Assembly (NCBI GenBank): GCA_018433885.1
Contig: JAHDQK010000053.1
Span: 1 to 39,382 of the forward strand
Origin: Candidatus Cloacimonadota bacterium
Lineage (GTDB): Bacteria > Cloacimonadota > Cloacimonadia > Cloacimonadales > Cloacimonadaceae
DNA length: 39,382 bases
Reading direction: 5' to 3'
This document shows positions 8,640-17,514 of this stretch, in pieces (position 1 is the stretch's first letter; each line of letters opens with the position of its first letter). The translations under genes and the position numbers were made by a program. The notes under the pieces were generated by a model. That model saw only the letters and a list, made by a program, of their open reading frames with translations. It did not search any database and was not told where the DNA came from.

Positions 8640-9023
8640 ATGAACAGTGAACTCACCAAGCTTTTAGAAATCGCCAAACAAGCGGCAGAGAAAGCCTATG
8701 TACCATATTCCGGGTTCAAAGTAGGCAGTGCCGTCAAATGCATCGACGGAAGTGTGTATAGTGGTTGCAATGTAGAAAACGCGTCGTATTCATTAACTAT
8801 ATGCGCGGAACGTACGGCGATCTTTAAGGCGATCAGCGAAGGCCATAAGCAGTTCACCGCGATAGCCATCTATGTGGATAGCGATAAAGTGTTTCCTCCT
8901 TGTGGAGCATGCCGACAGGTGATTAGCGAGTTCGCCCCCACGATCCCGGTGGTGTATGCAAATCTTAATGAGACCATCGAGACCACAATGGATAAGCTTT
9001 TACCGGGAGCATTTAAACTGTGA
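8640..9023 (+). CDS. cdd: Cytidine deaminase
   Basis: It deaminates cytidine and deoxycytidine to uridine and deoxyuridine in pyrimidine salvage. The 127-residue length fits the small homotetrameric class with three cysteine zinc ligands. Visible motifs are AYVPYSGFKVGSA near the N-terminus, CAE at residues 55-57 (Cys55 ligand, Glu57 proton shuttle) and PPCGACRQV with Cys88 and Cys91. AAGGAG ends 7 nt before the ATG. The last codons overlap the next gene's GTG start by 4 nt. The gap to the oadB-like gene is 12 nt. Confidence 0.95.
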   Translation: MNSELTKLLEIAKQAAEKAYVPYSGFKVGSAVKCIDGSVYSGCNVENASYSLTICAERTAIFKAISEGHKQFTAIAIYVDSDKVFPPCGACRQVISEFAPTIPVVYANLNETIETTMDKLLPGAFKL

Positions 9024-9955
9024 GTTTGAATCCTGCGCTCCAAAACTGCCGCATCTGCCCCAGAAACTGCGGAATTGACCGCTATCAAACCACAGGTTTT
9101 TGCGGGGCACCGGCAGGACTGAAGATAAATCTCGCACAATTGCACTATGGGGAAGAACCTCCGATATCCGGTACCAAGGGTAGCGGCACTATCTTTTTCT
9201 CTCATTGCAACCTGTTGTGTGTATTCTGTCAGAACCATAGCATCAGCCTGGATGGTTGCGGAACCTATATAAGTACCGAGGATCTGGCGTATCTTGCTCT
9301 TCAGTTGCAGGATAACGGAGCTCACAATATCAATCTGGTAACTCCCAGCCACTATAGCCTGCAGATTGCGGAAGCGATAGCCTTGGCAAAAACAAAAGGG
9401 CTGTCTATTCCAGTCTTATGGAACAGCAGCGCTTACGAAACTACAGAAACCCTCCGCAGACTGGATGGTTTGGTGGATATCTTTCTACCGGACTTCAAGT
9501 ACTATCATAAGATATATGCGCGACGTTATTCAAACGCAGCGGATTATCCCGAAATTGCGTTATCTGCCCTAAGGGAAATGTGGCGTCAAGTGGGACACTT
9601 CACTACGGATCCAGATGGCATGGCCACAAACGGGATGTTGGTGCGTATCCTGGTGCTTCCCAATGGCTTGGCGGGGGTGAAACAGAGCCTTTATCTGCTG
9701 GCAGATGAGTTTGGCACAGGGCTCGCGCTGAGCCTGATGGCGCAGTATTATCCAGCAGGAAAAGCAAACGATTATCCCGAATTGCGCAGGGGAATCCATC
9801 CCGAAGAGTATCAAGAGGTAGTAGAAACAGCCTCTATCTTGGGCTTTGAATGCGTTTATACACAGGATCTTTCCAGCGATGATCATTGGACACCGAAGTT
9901 CCGGTTTGGAGAAATTGCCGAACCTACCCAAGTACTGCAAGGAGTTCGAACTTGA
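9020..9955 (+). CDS. Radical SAM protein, PflX-like (putative pyruvate formate-lyase activating enzyme family)
   Basis: The 311-residue protein has the layout of the COG1313/PflX family. An N-terminal cysteine cluster (CRICPRNCGIDR, Cys10 to Cys17, and Cys28) is followed by the radical SAM 4Fe-4S motif CNLLCVFC (Cys63, Cys67, Cys70) and a partial TIM barrel (NLVTPSHY, PVLWNSSAYE, VDIFLPDFKY). The name reflects similarity to glycyl-radical activases, but no glycyl-radical enzyme is next to it and the substrate is unknown. It starts with GTG inside the cdd stop (GTGA overlap) and ends inside the amidase start (TTGA overlap), so it is tightly coupled to both neighbours. Confidence 0.88.
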   Translation: MSLNPALQNCRICPRNCGIDRYQTTGFCGAPAGLKINLAQLHYGEEPPISGTKGSGTIFFSHCNLLCVFCQNHSISLDGCGTYISTEDLAYLALQLQDNGAHNINLVTPSHYSLQIAEAIALAKTKGLSIPVLWNSSAYETTETLRRLDGLVDIFLPDFKYYHKIYARRYSNAADYPEIALSALREMWRQVGHFTTDPDGMATNGMLVRILVLPNGLAGVKQSLYLLADEFGTGLALSLMAQYYPAGKANDYPELRRGIHPEEYQEVVETASILGFECVYTQDLSSDDHWTPKFRFGEIAEPTQVLQGVRT

Positions 9956-11067
9956 AGAAACTATACACATCCCTAATGTTGCTGATCCTGCTATGTACCG
10001 GGCATGCGTTGCGAATTCAGGTGCAGGGGGAGAGTACGCGGCACAACATCCCGGAAACCAAGATCGGCAATGTGCAGTATCTTGCCATTAAAGATCTTAC
10101 TCCAATTTTTCGGTGTATTCAAAGGCAAGAGCGAAGTGACCAAAGGCTCTATCTACATTTGTATGGAGAGACATTCATCTTTATGGAAGGAACCCCATAT
10201 TATAGCTATAAACTGGATTCCTTCAACATGCACCATCCCTTGACCCGCATTGGGGGGGATTACTATCTGCCCAGAGTCTTTCTTACCGAGCATTTACCGA
10301 TGCATTTCCCCCAGGAACAACGCTATGCAGATTCCATTCTTCGCATCCAAAAGCCGGTGGATCGCAGTGTGCAGGTAATCGTACTGGATCCGGGGCATGG
10401 GGGCAAAGACCCCGGGGCAGTAGGCAGGAAGCTAAAAGCTAGGGAAAAGGACATCAACCTGGCAGTGGCTTTGATGCTGAAACCCTTGTTGGAGAAAGAG
10501 CTTGGTGTAAGAGTGTTAATGACTCGCTCCGACGACCGCTTTGTTTCCTTGGGAGATCGTACCAAGTTCGCCAATGAGAACAAAGCCGATCTGTTTGTAA
10601 GCATCCACACCAATGCCAGTAAATCCAGCAGTTCCCGCGGGACCGAAACATACTATCTGGCTACGGCGATGACTTCGGATGCCCGGGCGGTAGAAGCTCT
10701 GGAAAACCAGGTGGTGGAACTTTATGAAGGCGGTGCCTCTGCGCGCAGCAAATACGACGATCTGGATTTTATCCTCAGTGACCTTAGCCAAACAGAGCAC
10801 TTGGAAAGTAGCAACGAGCTTGCCAGTAGCATCCAACAAAACCTGATAGCTGGCACCAAGTCTTATGACCGTGGGGTCAAACAAGCGAACTTCTATGTTC
10901 TCAGAGGTGCATTTATGCCCTCGATCCTTATCGAACTTGGCTTCATATCAAACCCGGATGAGGAACGGCTTTTGGCAAACGATGAATACCAACAGCGGCT
11001 TGCTCGAACCATCTTTGAAGGAATCAAACGCTTTAAATTCAGATACGATAGGATTCGTAACACATGA
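9952..11067 (+). CDS. Secreted N-acetylmuramoyl-L-alanine amidase (Amidase_3)
   Basis: This zinc enzyme cleaves the bond between MurNAc and the L-Ala of peptidoglycan stems in the periplasm. I chose the TTG at 9952: it follows AAGGAG (9939-9944) at 7 nt, overlaps the upstream stop as TTGA, and puts a signal peptide (MKKLYTSLMLLILLCTGHA) exactly at the N-terminus. A longer ATG frame from 9886 would lack that. The catalytic domain starts near residue 138 with LDPGHGGKDPGA (ligand His149), then KEKDINLA (Glu ligand), VSIHTNAS (His ligand) and ILIELGFISN (catalytic Glu). Residues 20-135 resemble an AMIN or copper-amine-oxidase-like N-domain, but I cannot assign it firmly. It is 371 residues long and overlaps the kinase gene by 4 nt. 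Confidence 0.9.
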   Translation: MKKLYTSLMLLILLCTGHALRIQVQGESTRHNIPETKIGNVQYLAIKDLTPIFRCIQRQERSDQRLYLHLYGETFIFMEGTPYYSYKLDSFNMHHPLTRIGGDYYLPRVFLTEHLPMHFPQEQRYADSILRIQKPVDRSVQVIVLDPGHGGKDPGAVGRKLKAREKDINLAVALMLKPLLEKELGVRVLMTRSDDRFVSLGDRTKFANENKADLFVSIHTNASKSSSSRGTETYYLATAMTSDARAVEALENQVVELYEGGASARSKYDDLDFILSDLSQTEHLESSNELASSIQQNLIAGTKSYDRGVKQANFYVLRGAFMPSILIELGFISNPDEERLLANDEYQQRLARTIFEGIKRFKFRYDRIRNT

Positions 11068-11828
11068 AGAAAAAGAAGAAGCACCGATTATCATATCCAG
11101 TTCCAGAGCGCAATCAAGCTCAACCCGATGCGGCAGCGATAGCAAAGAATGCTTTTATTACCAATGTGAGCCACGAAATCCGAACCCCCATGAACGCAAT
11201 CATGGGCTTTGCCCAGATGCTGAAATGCACAGATCTGGATCCCAAACAAGGTGATTATGTGGACGTGATCCTGGATAGCGGGAAGAAGCTTCTGCTTTTG
11301 ATTGGTAACCTGCTGGATCTCTCGAACCTGCAAATGGGCAAGACGAACCTGCTACCGGTGGATTGCGATCCCAATGCACTGGTATCCAGGGTTTGGGGGC
11401 ACTACCGTCCACTTATTGCCAGCAAAAACCTGAAACCGGAATTCGTAACCGAAGAGGATCTACCAATCGTGATCGTCGATGAAGAGAAGGTGGAGCGGGT
11501 ACTCAGCTTTGTGCTCTCAAACGCTATAAAATTCACTACTTCCGGATCCGTGACCCTCAGGATGAAGCTGGTGGATGCTTTGCCATATTCTTATCTGGAT
11601 TTTGAGGTGGAAGATACAGGCTGCGGGATCGAAGAAGATAGGTTGAAACACATATTTGAGGCTTTTGAGCAAGCCGATAACAGCATCACCAGAACGTATC
11701 AGGGCTTGGGTTTGGGCTTGGGAATATCCAGCAAGATCGTTGAGCTTTTGGGAGGAGAGATCAGCGCTACATCCACGCTTGGATCGGGTAGCTGTTTTCA
11801 TCTGAAGATTCCGGTAGGAATTCGCTGA
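11064..11828 (+). CDS. Soluble sensor histidine kinase without sensor domain
   Basis: The 254 residues consist of almost only a transmitter: a HisKA dimerisation domain with phospho-acceptor His37 in FITNVSHEIRTPMNAIMG, and an HATPase_c domain with the N box (VLSNAIKFT), G1 (VEDTGCGI), F box (IFEAFEQAD) and a G2 box (GLGLGLGIS). There is no transmembrane segment, PAS, GAF or HAMP; the first 25 residues are basic and probably unstructured. No response regulator lies next to it. The ATGA overlap with the amidase and the 1-nt overlap with the DUF512 gene imply coordinated expression. The input signal and partner are unknown. Confidence 0.88.
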   Translation: MKKKKKHRLSYPVPERNQAQPDAAAIAKNAFITNVSHEIRTPMNAIMGFAQMLKCTDLDPKQGDYVDVILDSGKKLLLLIGNLLDLSNLQMGKTNLLPVDCDPNALVSRVWGHYRPLIASKNLKPEFVTEEDLPIVIVDEEKVERVLSFVLSNAIKFTTSGSVTLRMKLVDALPYSYLDFEVEDTGCGIEEDRLKHIFEAFEQADNSITRTYQGLGLGLGISSKIVELLGGEISATSTLGSGSCFHLKIPVGIR

Positions 11829-13102
11829 TGCCGCTTAAGATCAAGAGTGTGGAACCGGGTAGCTTGGCTGAGCAAGCCGGGATTGTAGCCGGTGATACCA
11901 TCATTGAACTTAACCAAGAGGATGTCCGGGACTTCTTGGATCTGGAATTCTATGCGTCCGACTATCGGCTGGAATTTCGGATCAAGGACATAGCTGGAGA
12001 CATTAGAGAACTCACCATTTATCGGGAGAGTGCCGTGCCTCTGGGCATTATTCCGCAGGACTACAGGCATCGCAATTGCAACAATCACTGTATCTTTTGT
12101 TTCATCGACCAAATGCCTCCCGGGATGCGCAGAACCCTCTACGCCAAGGATGATGACTATGTGTTTTCCTATGTTTTTGGCAATTACATCACTTTGAACA
12201 ATCTTCGTGAACCGGATATTGAGCGCATATGCGAGCAGCACATAAGTCCACTCTATGTGTCTTTACATACCACGAACCCCACCCTTCGGCAGGAGATGAT
12301 ACGTTCTGCCAGAAATATAGACGCACTGGGGCTGATGACAAGGTTATCCGGACACGGAATATCTTTTCATGTGCAGATGGTGGTGGTTCCAGGTTACAAT
12401 GACGGCAGTGAACTGAAGAATAGTTTGCTAGACCTTGCAAATCCTGATCTGAATGTGGAATCTATCGGGATCGTCCCCGTGGGTATAACCAAATATCGTA
12501 ATAATCTCTGCCAGATAAAAGCCTTCAACAAAAAAATGGCTAAGGATCTCCTGAAATTGGTAGAGGATTATACCTTAAAGACCGGAATAGACCACATCTA
12601 TCCGGCAGACGAGTTTTATATCTTGGCAGATAGGGTTATCCCCAATGAGGAGTTCTATGGGGACTATCCGCAACTGGAAAACGGCATAGGCATGTTACGC
12701 TATGCGGAAGAGCGGTTCAAAGAACAGAAGCGCAGCTTTTTGAAGACACTCCGCAAGAAAGAGGGAAATTACCATTTTATCTGTTCGGCGAGTGCGGAAT
12801 CCCTGCTGGGAAAGATCGTGAAATCGCTGGCGACGAGACTTCCAGAACGGCTATTGAGCCTTCAGACCATAGACAACGAGTTTTTCGGCGAGCATGTCTC
12901 GGTGGCGGGCTTGATCACCGCGCAGGATATTCTGGCGCAAGCAGAGATTCCCGCAGGCAGCATTGTGGTGCTACCTTCCTGCATATTCAATCATGAGGGC
13001 ATCACATTGGATGGCAAGAGCATCGACGAACTTAGGGCATTATTGGGCAGAGACATTTTGCTGGTGGATCCCCTCTGGGAAACTTGGGAACTGCACAGCT
13101 AA
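11828..13102 (+). CDS. PDZ / radical SAM / DUF512 protein
   Basis: The 424-residue protein starts with a PDZ-like segment (about residues 1-55: VEPGSLAEQAGIVAGDTI). It continues with a radical SAM core whose cluster motif CNNHCIFC uses Cys84, Cys88 and Cys91, followed by FIDQMPPGMR, and ends in a DUF512 domain (from about residue 210, with YPADEFYILA and GIGMLR motifs). This architecture is known from cyanobacteria, Firmicutes and other anaerobes, but the reaction is uncharacterised. It closes the coupled cdd-rSAM-amidase-kinase series (TGATG overlap with the kinase). A 75-bp gap with promoter-like sequence follows. Confidence 0.88.
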   Translation: MPLKIKSVEPGSLAEQAGIVAGDTIIELNQEDVRDFLDLEFYASDYRLEFRIKDIAGDIRELTIYRESAVPLGIIPQDYRHRNCNNHCIFCFIDQMPPGMRRTLYAKDDDYVFSYVFGNYITLNNLREPDIERICEQHISPLYVSLHTTNPTLRQEMIRSARNIDALGLMTRLSGHGISFHVQMVVVPGYNDGSELKNSLLDLANPDLNVESIGIVPVGITKYRNNLCQIKAFNKKMAKDLLKLVEDYTLKTGIDHIYPADEFYILADRVIPNEEFYGDYPQLENGIGMLRYAEERFKEQKRSFLKTLRKKEGNYHFICSASAESLLGKIVKSLATRLPERLLSLQTIDNEFFGEHVSVAGLITAQDILAQAEIPAGSIVVLPSCIFNHEGITLDGKSIDELRALLGRDILLVDPLWETWELHS

Positions 13103-13107
13103 AGATT

Positions 13108-13137
13108 TTGCTTGAATGTTTTTCGCACTTATATATC
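13108..13137 (+). promoter_or_regulatory. Putative promoter before ribH
   Basis: TTGCTT (13108-13113) and TATATC (13132-13137) are 18 nt apart in the only gap of this stretch. A TTGACC at 13138 is an alternative -35, but it lacks a good -10. Both hexamers are approximate. Confidence 0.3.
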
Positions 13138-13177
13138 TTGACCCACAATCGACCATTATAGGTTAAAGGAGCTATCA

Positions 13178-13657
13178 ATGCGAACAATACAAGGAAATCT
13201 GGTCTCCAAAGGATATCGGATCAGCATCGTGGTAAGCCGTTTCAACGAATTGATCAGCGGCAAGCTTTTGGAAGGTGCGTTGGACTTTTTACGCCGTAGT
13301 GAAGTGCGTGAAGAAGATATCACGGTGATTTGGGTTCCGGGAGCTTTCGAGATCCCCGTTGTGGCTCAGAAAGCCGCGGAAAACCCAAATACGGATGCAG
13401 TTATTTGCCTAGGCGCTGTGATTCGCGGTTCCACTCCTCATTTTGAATATGTCTCAGCGGAAGTCAGCAAGGGTGTTGCTCATGTCGCTCTTAATACAGG
13501 TAAACCCGTGATCTTTGGTGTACTGACCACCGACAGTGTGGATCAAGCGATCGAACGTGCAGGCACCAAAGCGGGAAACAAAGGTTTTTCTGCCGCAAGT
13601 TCGGCGGTGGAGATGGTAAGCCTGATGCGGGAGTTAAACAATGGGACAGCGTCGTAA
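13178..13657 (+). CDS. ribH: 6,7-dimethyl-8-ribityllumazine synthase
   Basis: It condenses 5-amino-6-ribitylamino-uracil with 3,4-dihydroxy-2-butanone 4-phosphate to give the riboflavin precursor lumazine. The 159-residue length is typical. Signature segments are [19 protein letters not shown] (residues 54-63) and [14 protein letters not shown] with the catalytic His88, plus [23 protein letters not shown] precedes the ATG. No other rib genes are in the window. It overlaps nusB by 17 nt, a ribH-nusB pairing that is common across bacteria. Confidence 0.97.
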   Translation: MRTIQGNLVSKGYRISIVVSRFNELISGKLLEGALDFLRRSEVREEDITVIWVPGAFEIPVVAQKAAENPNTDAVICLGAVIRGSTPHFEYVSAEVSKGVAHVALNTGKPVIFGVLTTDSVDQAIERAGTKAGNKGFSAASSAVEMVSLMRELNNGTAS

Positions 13658-14111
13658 AGCGCGCGAATTTGCCGTACAGTGCATCTACGCGCTGGATTTT
13701 GCAGAAGTAACCGCGGATTTTCGCGAATATGGTTTTCTGAACGAGTATCCCGAGATTCTCAGACAGCTTACCTCCGCCGAGAACATCAGTCCCAGCTCTC
13801 CGCTCTACGCCTTTGCGGATGAACTGGTAAAGAATACGATCATTAACATCGAGGAAATTGAGGCAGAGATCGATAAATACACTGAACACTGGTCGCTGGA
13901 ATCTATCGCTCATCTGGATAAAAGCATCCTGATTGTAGCTGTTTACGAGCTCATGTTCACCGATACTCCCGCGGCTGTGATAATCAACGAAGCCATCGAG
14001 ATTGCGAAGAAATTCTGTAGTGAACACACCGGAAAGTTCATCAACGGTATTTTGGATGCCATCAACAAAGGCATCCCCCACAGCATGCCTGGAAGACAAC
14101 TACCCACTTAA
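13641..14111 (+). CDS. nusB: Transcription antitermination factor NusB
   Basis: NusB with NusE (S10) binds boxA RNA and supports rRNA antitermination. The 156-residue protein has the all-helical NusB pattern: an N-terminal [17 protein letters not shown] motif, the central [16 protein letters not shown] segment and the C-terminal [28 protein letters not shown] motif. It starts inside ribH (17-nt overlap), which fixes coupled translation. The last residues after NGILDAINK form a short variable tail. The glycosyltransferase gene starts 4 nt after the stop. Confidence 0.95.
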   Translation: MGQRRKAREFAVQCIYALDFAEVTADFREYGFLNEYPEILRQLTSAENISPSSPLYAFADELVKNTIINIEEIEAEIDKYTEHWSLESIAHLDKSILIVAVYELMFTDTPAAVIINEAIEIAKKFCSEHTGKFINGILDAINKGIPHSMPGRQLPT

Positions 14112-14115
14112 ACTA

Positions 14116-15000
14116 ATGAAAATACCCTGCAGCATCGGAGTTTTTGCTCATAACGAAGAAGCCAATATATTGCACTTGCTGGAAGCGCTTAGTACTCAGC
14201 GCCTTGATGTGGTGGAAATCAGCGAGATCATTGTGGTTTCCAGTGCCAGCACAGACCGCACAGACGATCGTGTTCGGAATTTCGCCATCACACATAACGC
14301 TGTGACTTTGTTTACTCAAGCCAAGCGGGAAGGTAAATCCAGTGCGATAAACCTGTTTATGAAGCAAGCCCGGGAACAGATATTGGTGGTAATATCCGGA
14401 GACGTGATTCCTGCAGGGGGCACGATCGAGCGTTTGGTTTCCGCGTTTGAAGATGAGGATCTTGGCGCAACTGGCGGTAAACCAGTTCCCGTGAATAAAG
14501 ACGATACCTTTATTGGATATTGCGTGAACCTTTTATGGAGAATGCACCACCGGATGGCGATGATTTCGCCAAAACTGGGTGAGATGATCGCCTTCCGCAA
14601 AGTGATGGACGGCATTCCCCGGGAATCCGCCGTGGACGAGGCGAGCATCGAAGCCATCATCCGTCAACAAGGGCTTAAGCTGCGCTATATCCCGGAAGCG
14701 GTGATTCACAACAAAGGTCCCGAAAGCCTGAAGGATTTCATCAAACAGCGTCGCCGCATTCAAAACGGACATCTTTGGCTGATCCGCAAGCAACACTATC
14801 AGGTAGTATCTCAGGATCAATCTGTATTAACCAAGATCCTTAAAGCAGAACTTCGGGAACGCCCCGGCGACATCTGGCGCTTGATTCCGGCGATCCTGCT
14901 GGAATTGTACTGCCGGATGCTGGGTAGTTGGGACTATTTTGTGCGGGGCAAGAATCCTTTTGCTTGGGAGATTGCCACCAGCACCAAAAAGATAAGATAA
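14116..15000 (+). CDS. Glycosyltransferase family 2 protein
   Basis: The 294-residue protein starts at ATG 14116; a longer frame runs back into nusB. The GT-A fold shows as SIGVFAHNEEANI (nucleotide-sugar binding), SEIIVVSSASTDRT, then ISGDVIP in the place of the metal-binding DxD, and a later QRRRIQNGH that resembles the QxxRW motif of processive GT2 enzymes. There is no clear transmembrane segment, though a hydrophobic C-terminal stretch (LIPAILLELYCRMLGSW) could be membrane-associated. The acceptor is unknown. It is followed 8 nt later by a radical SAM gene, and both belong to the envelope-related series that leads to lpxH. The ribosome site is weak. Confidence 0.85.
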   Translation: MKIPCSIGVFAHNEEANILHLLEALSTQRLDVVEISEIIVVSSASTDRTDDRVRNFAITHNAVTLFTQAKREGKSSAINLFMKQAREQILVVISGDVIPAGGTIERLVSAFEDEDLGATGGKPVPVNKDDTFIGYCVNLLWRMHHRMAMISPKLGEMIAFRKVMDGIPRESAVDEASIEAIIRQQGLKLRYIPEAVIHNKGPESLKDFIKQRRRIQNGHLWLIRKQHYQVVSQDQSVLTKILKAELRERPGDIWRLIPAILLELYCRMLGSWDYFVRGKNPFAWEIATSTKKIR

Positions 15001-15008
15001 GGACATAC

Positions 15009-16091
15009 ATGCTTCAAATAATGATACGGATCATCTTCTACTGGCTGGCAAAGCAGCTTGGCTTCCCGCGGATTCTGCCCATGAACTACACGGTGAGTTT
15101 GCTTTATACCTGCAACTCCCGCTGTAATACCTGCAGGATCTGGAAGAAAAAAGCGAACAACTTGAGTCCCGAGGAGTATGCGAAGATCTTTCGTAGCGTG
15201 GGAAGAAGCCCATATTGGATCACGTTTAGCGGGGGAGAGCCCTTCCTAAGAAACGACATCGTGGATGTAGTTACCACGATCTATAATATCTCCCGGCCCC
15301 GCATCATTAATATTCCCACCAACGGCCTTTTGGTAAACACCATAGTAGAAAAGGTGGAATCCATCGCCCGCGCTTGCCCCAAAGCACAGATCATCATCAA
15401 CGTTTCCATCGATGGGATCGAGAGTCAGCACGATGAGATTCGCAACGTACCGGGAAACTACAAAAAAGCAATTTCCACCTTCAATAAACTCAAGGCGCTG
15501 AAACTGAGTAACTTGCAGGTGGGCATCCATACCGTGATCTCCCGCTACAATGTGGAAAGCTTCTACTCTGTAGCCAACGAGCTGCTACGCTTGCATCCGG
15601 ATAGTTACATCACGGAGATTGCCGAAGAGAGAGTGGAACTGGATACCATCGGCTTGGATATTACTCCTGGCAAAGTGGCATACAAATCTGCTATAGATTA
15701 CTTGATCCATCGGATCAAGAACGAGAAATACAAAGGCATGAGCAAGATTACCATGGCATTTCGCATCGAGTATTACAACCTTGTGAAGGCCATCATGCGG
15801 GATGAGAAGCAGGTGATCCCTTGCTACTCCGGGCTTGCTTCCTGCCAGATATCTCCGGATGGCGAAGTCTGGAGCTGTTGCGTGAAAGCAAAATCCTTGG
15901 GCAATTTACGGGAAAACGGCTACAAATTCCGCAAAGTGTGGTATTCTGCTAAAGCCCGAAAGGATCGTAAAAGCATCCATCACAAAGAGTGCTGGTGCCC
16001 CCTGGCAAACGCTTCTTATACCAATATGCTGATGAACATCCCCACTTTGATGCGGGTGAGTTATCGTAGCTTCATCAAATGGTGGAGTTGA
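15009..16091 (+). CDS. Radical SAM protein with SPASM-like C-terminus
   Basis: The 360-residue protein starts at ATG 15009, with AAGGA 5 nt upstream; a longer frame from 14928 overlaps the upstream gene. An amphipathic or hydrophobic N-terminus (MLQIMIRIIFYWLAKQLG) may touch the membrane. The radical SAM motif CNSRCNTC gives Cys35, Cys39 and Cys42, followed by ITFSGGEPFLR and NVSIDGIESQHD. The C-terminus has a SPASM/twitch-like cysteine set (CYSGLASCQISPDGEVWSCC, then CWCP) for an auxiliary cluster. The substrate cannot be inferred. Its neighbours, a GT2 enzyme and a PP2C/PQQ protein, suggest surface or lipid modification rather than peptide maturation; there is no precursor peptide gene. Confidence 0.85.
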   Translation: MLQIMIRIIFYWLAKQLGFPRILPMNYTVSLLYTCNSRCNTCRIWKKKANNLSPEEYAKIFRSVGRSPYWITFSGGEPFLRNDIVDVVTTIYNISRPRIINIPTNGLLVNTIVEKVESIARACPKAQIIINVSIDGIESQHDEIRNVPGNYKKAISTFNKLKALKLSNLQVGIHTVISRYNVESFYSVANELLRLHPDSYITEIAEERVELDTIGLDITPGKVAYKSAIDYLIHRIKNEKYKGMSKITMAFRIEYYNLVKAIMRDEKQVIPCYSGLASCQISPDGEVWSCCVKAKSLGNLRENGYKFRKVWYSAKARKDRKSIHHKECWCPLANASYTNMLMNIPTLMRVSYRSFIKWWS

Positions 16092-16092
16092 G

Positions 16093-17502
16093 ATGATCGC
16101 GATCCAAAGCTTGAAGGACAACCCTCCCTTCACTTTTGTGGAGAAGAACCTAAGCCAGGACGGCAGGTTTGGCTGGATGATCGCGATGTGGCATCCGGAA
16201 CAAGATCTGTTTCTGCAGGAAATCTCCGCGGAACTGCGTCTGGCAATGCGAAATTCAGACGCCAGCACAATAAGCCGGGCTGATGTGGAAAAGTGGTTGA
16301 AAACCTTCATGAATGAGCTGCATTGGAAGATGCACGCAAATCTGCGTAGGAGCAAGCTCACAGAAAAGGGACTTTCCGTATTTGTGGGCATGATCTATGA
16401 TCACGAGCTATTCTTCGCCCAATTTGGTAGAATCTTTTGTGGCATTATGGATTCCAAGAAGCTACGTCCAATAGGTGCGGATTATCGGCATTACCAGATG
16501 CAAACCTTGGAAAAGCTTAATCTTCTTGGTTTTGCGGATCGGGACATTACAGTAAAAGTAAACCGCGTCTTCATCGGTGAGAACCAACGTTTCTTGGCGT
16601 TAAGCGGAAATCTCTGCGCGAAGGTATTTGAAACATATCATGATCTGGCAAGTTTGGACCACTATGTGGAATCCTTTGCCAATTTCCCCAATCCCCTGTG
16701 GTTGATCATTGATGGGCGATCCCGGTTGATCCACCCCCGGCGCCGCAAGCTGAATCGCTTGCAGATCAGCACGGGAATCATCATTTTAGTAACTCTTTTG
16801 GCAACTATCTATATGATCTTTGGCAACCGCTTTCTGGATCAGCTTTTACACCGCACCCGGATCAATGTGAAGCGGAATGCAAGTCTGCGGCTGGATCAGA
16901 TCCCCAATACAATTGCCGTAGATACTCAAAACCTGTTGAAATATCTGGAACGGATCGTGAGTCTGCCCGCGCGCAATATTGAACTGGACATCCTATGGAG
17001 TGCGACCCTGCCATATCAGGTCACCAGCGCGCCTGTTTTCAGCGTAGATACCATTTTTTTGGCGTCCGAAAACAACTTGATCGCTTTTGAGAAACGGAAC
17101 CGTGAACTGCTTTGGAAGAAGTCCTTCGAAAATCGGATCAATTCCCTCTTTTTTGGTGATAACACACTAATGGTGTGCTTGGAGGACAACCAGGCATACG
17201 GTTATCGGGAGGATGGAAATCAGATATGGCAACAAGAAGTTAGTAGTCCGATCACGGATATTGGTTTTCTGGAACCTAACCGGATAAGTCCCGAAGAGGA
17301 TCCCAGGCTGGATAAATCCGTTACCGTGGTACCCTCTGCCAGGATCATCACTATCCTGGACGCGCAGCGGGGCGAAAACCTCTCCACCATCACTTTCAAA
17401 GAACAAATCTACAGCTTATCTGCATACGACAACTATGCAAATTGCTTCTATGCGATCGTTGACGATGGGCTCATCTGCATTGGTCTGAAGATCGCAAACT
17501 GA
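16093..17502 (+). CDS. Membrane protein: PP2C-like N-domain, one TM, PQQ-type beta-propeller repeats
   Basis: I do not recognise a named family for the 469 residues. Residues 1-215 are cytoplasmic in type and follow the beta-alpha layout of PPM/PP2C phosphatases (GLSVFVGMIYDHELFFAQFGRIFCGIMDSKKLRPIG, then IGENQRFLALSG), but the acidic metal ligands of active PP2C are not apparent. One transmembrane segment lies at about residues 225-245 after a basic RRRKLNR stretch. Residues 300-469 look like PQQ/YncE propeller blades (ENNLIAFEKRNRELLWKKSF, DNQAYGYREDGNQIWQQEV). The arrangement would put the propeller outside and a pseudophosphatase inside. It begins 1 nt after the radical SAM stop. Confidence 0.6.
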   Translation: MIAIQSLKDNPPFTFVEKNLSQDGRFGWMIAMWHPEQDLFLQEISAELRLAMRNSDASTISRADVEKWLKTFMNELHWKMHANLRRSKLTEKGLSVFVGMIYDHELFFAQFGRIFCGIMDSKKLRPIGADYRHYQMQTLEKLNLLGFADRDITVKVNRVFIGENQRFLALSGNLCAKVFETYHDLASLDHYVESFANFPNPLWLIIDGRSRLIHPRRRKLNRLQISTGIIILVTLLATIYMIFGNRFLDQLLHRTRINVKRNASLRLDQIPNTIAVDTQNLLKYLERIVSLPARNIELDILWSATLPYQVTSAPVFSVDTIFLASENNLIAFEKRNRELLWKKSFENRINSLFFGDNTLMVCLEDNQAYGYREDGNQIWQQEVSSPITDIGFLEPNRISPEEDPRLDKSVTVVPSARIITILDAQRGENLSTITFKEQIYSLSAYDNYANCFYAIVDDGLICIGLKIAN

Positions 17503-17514
17503 GGATGTTGGAAC

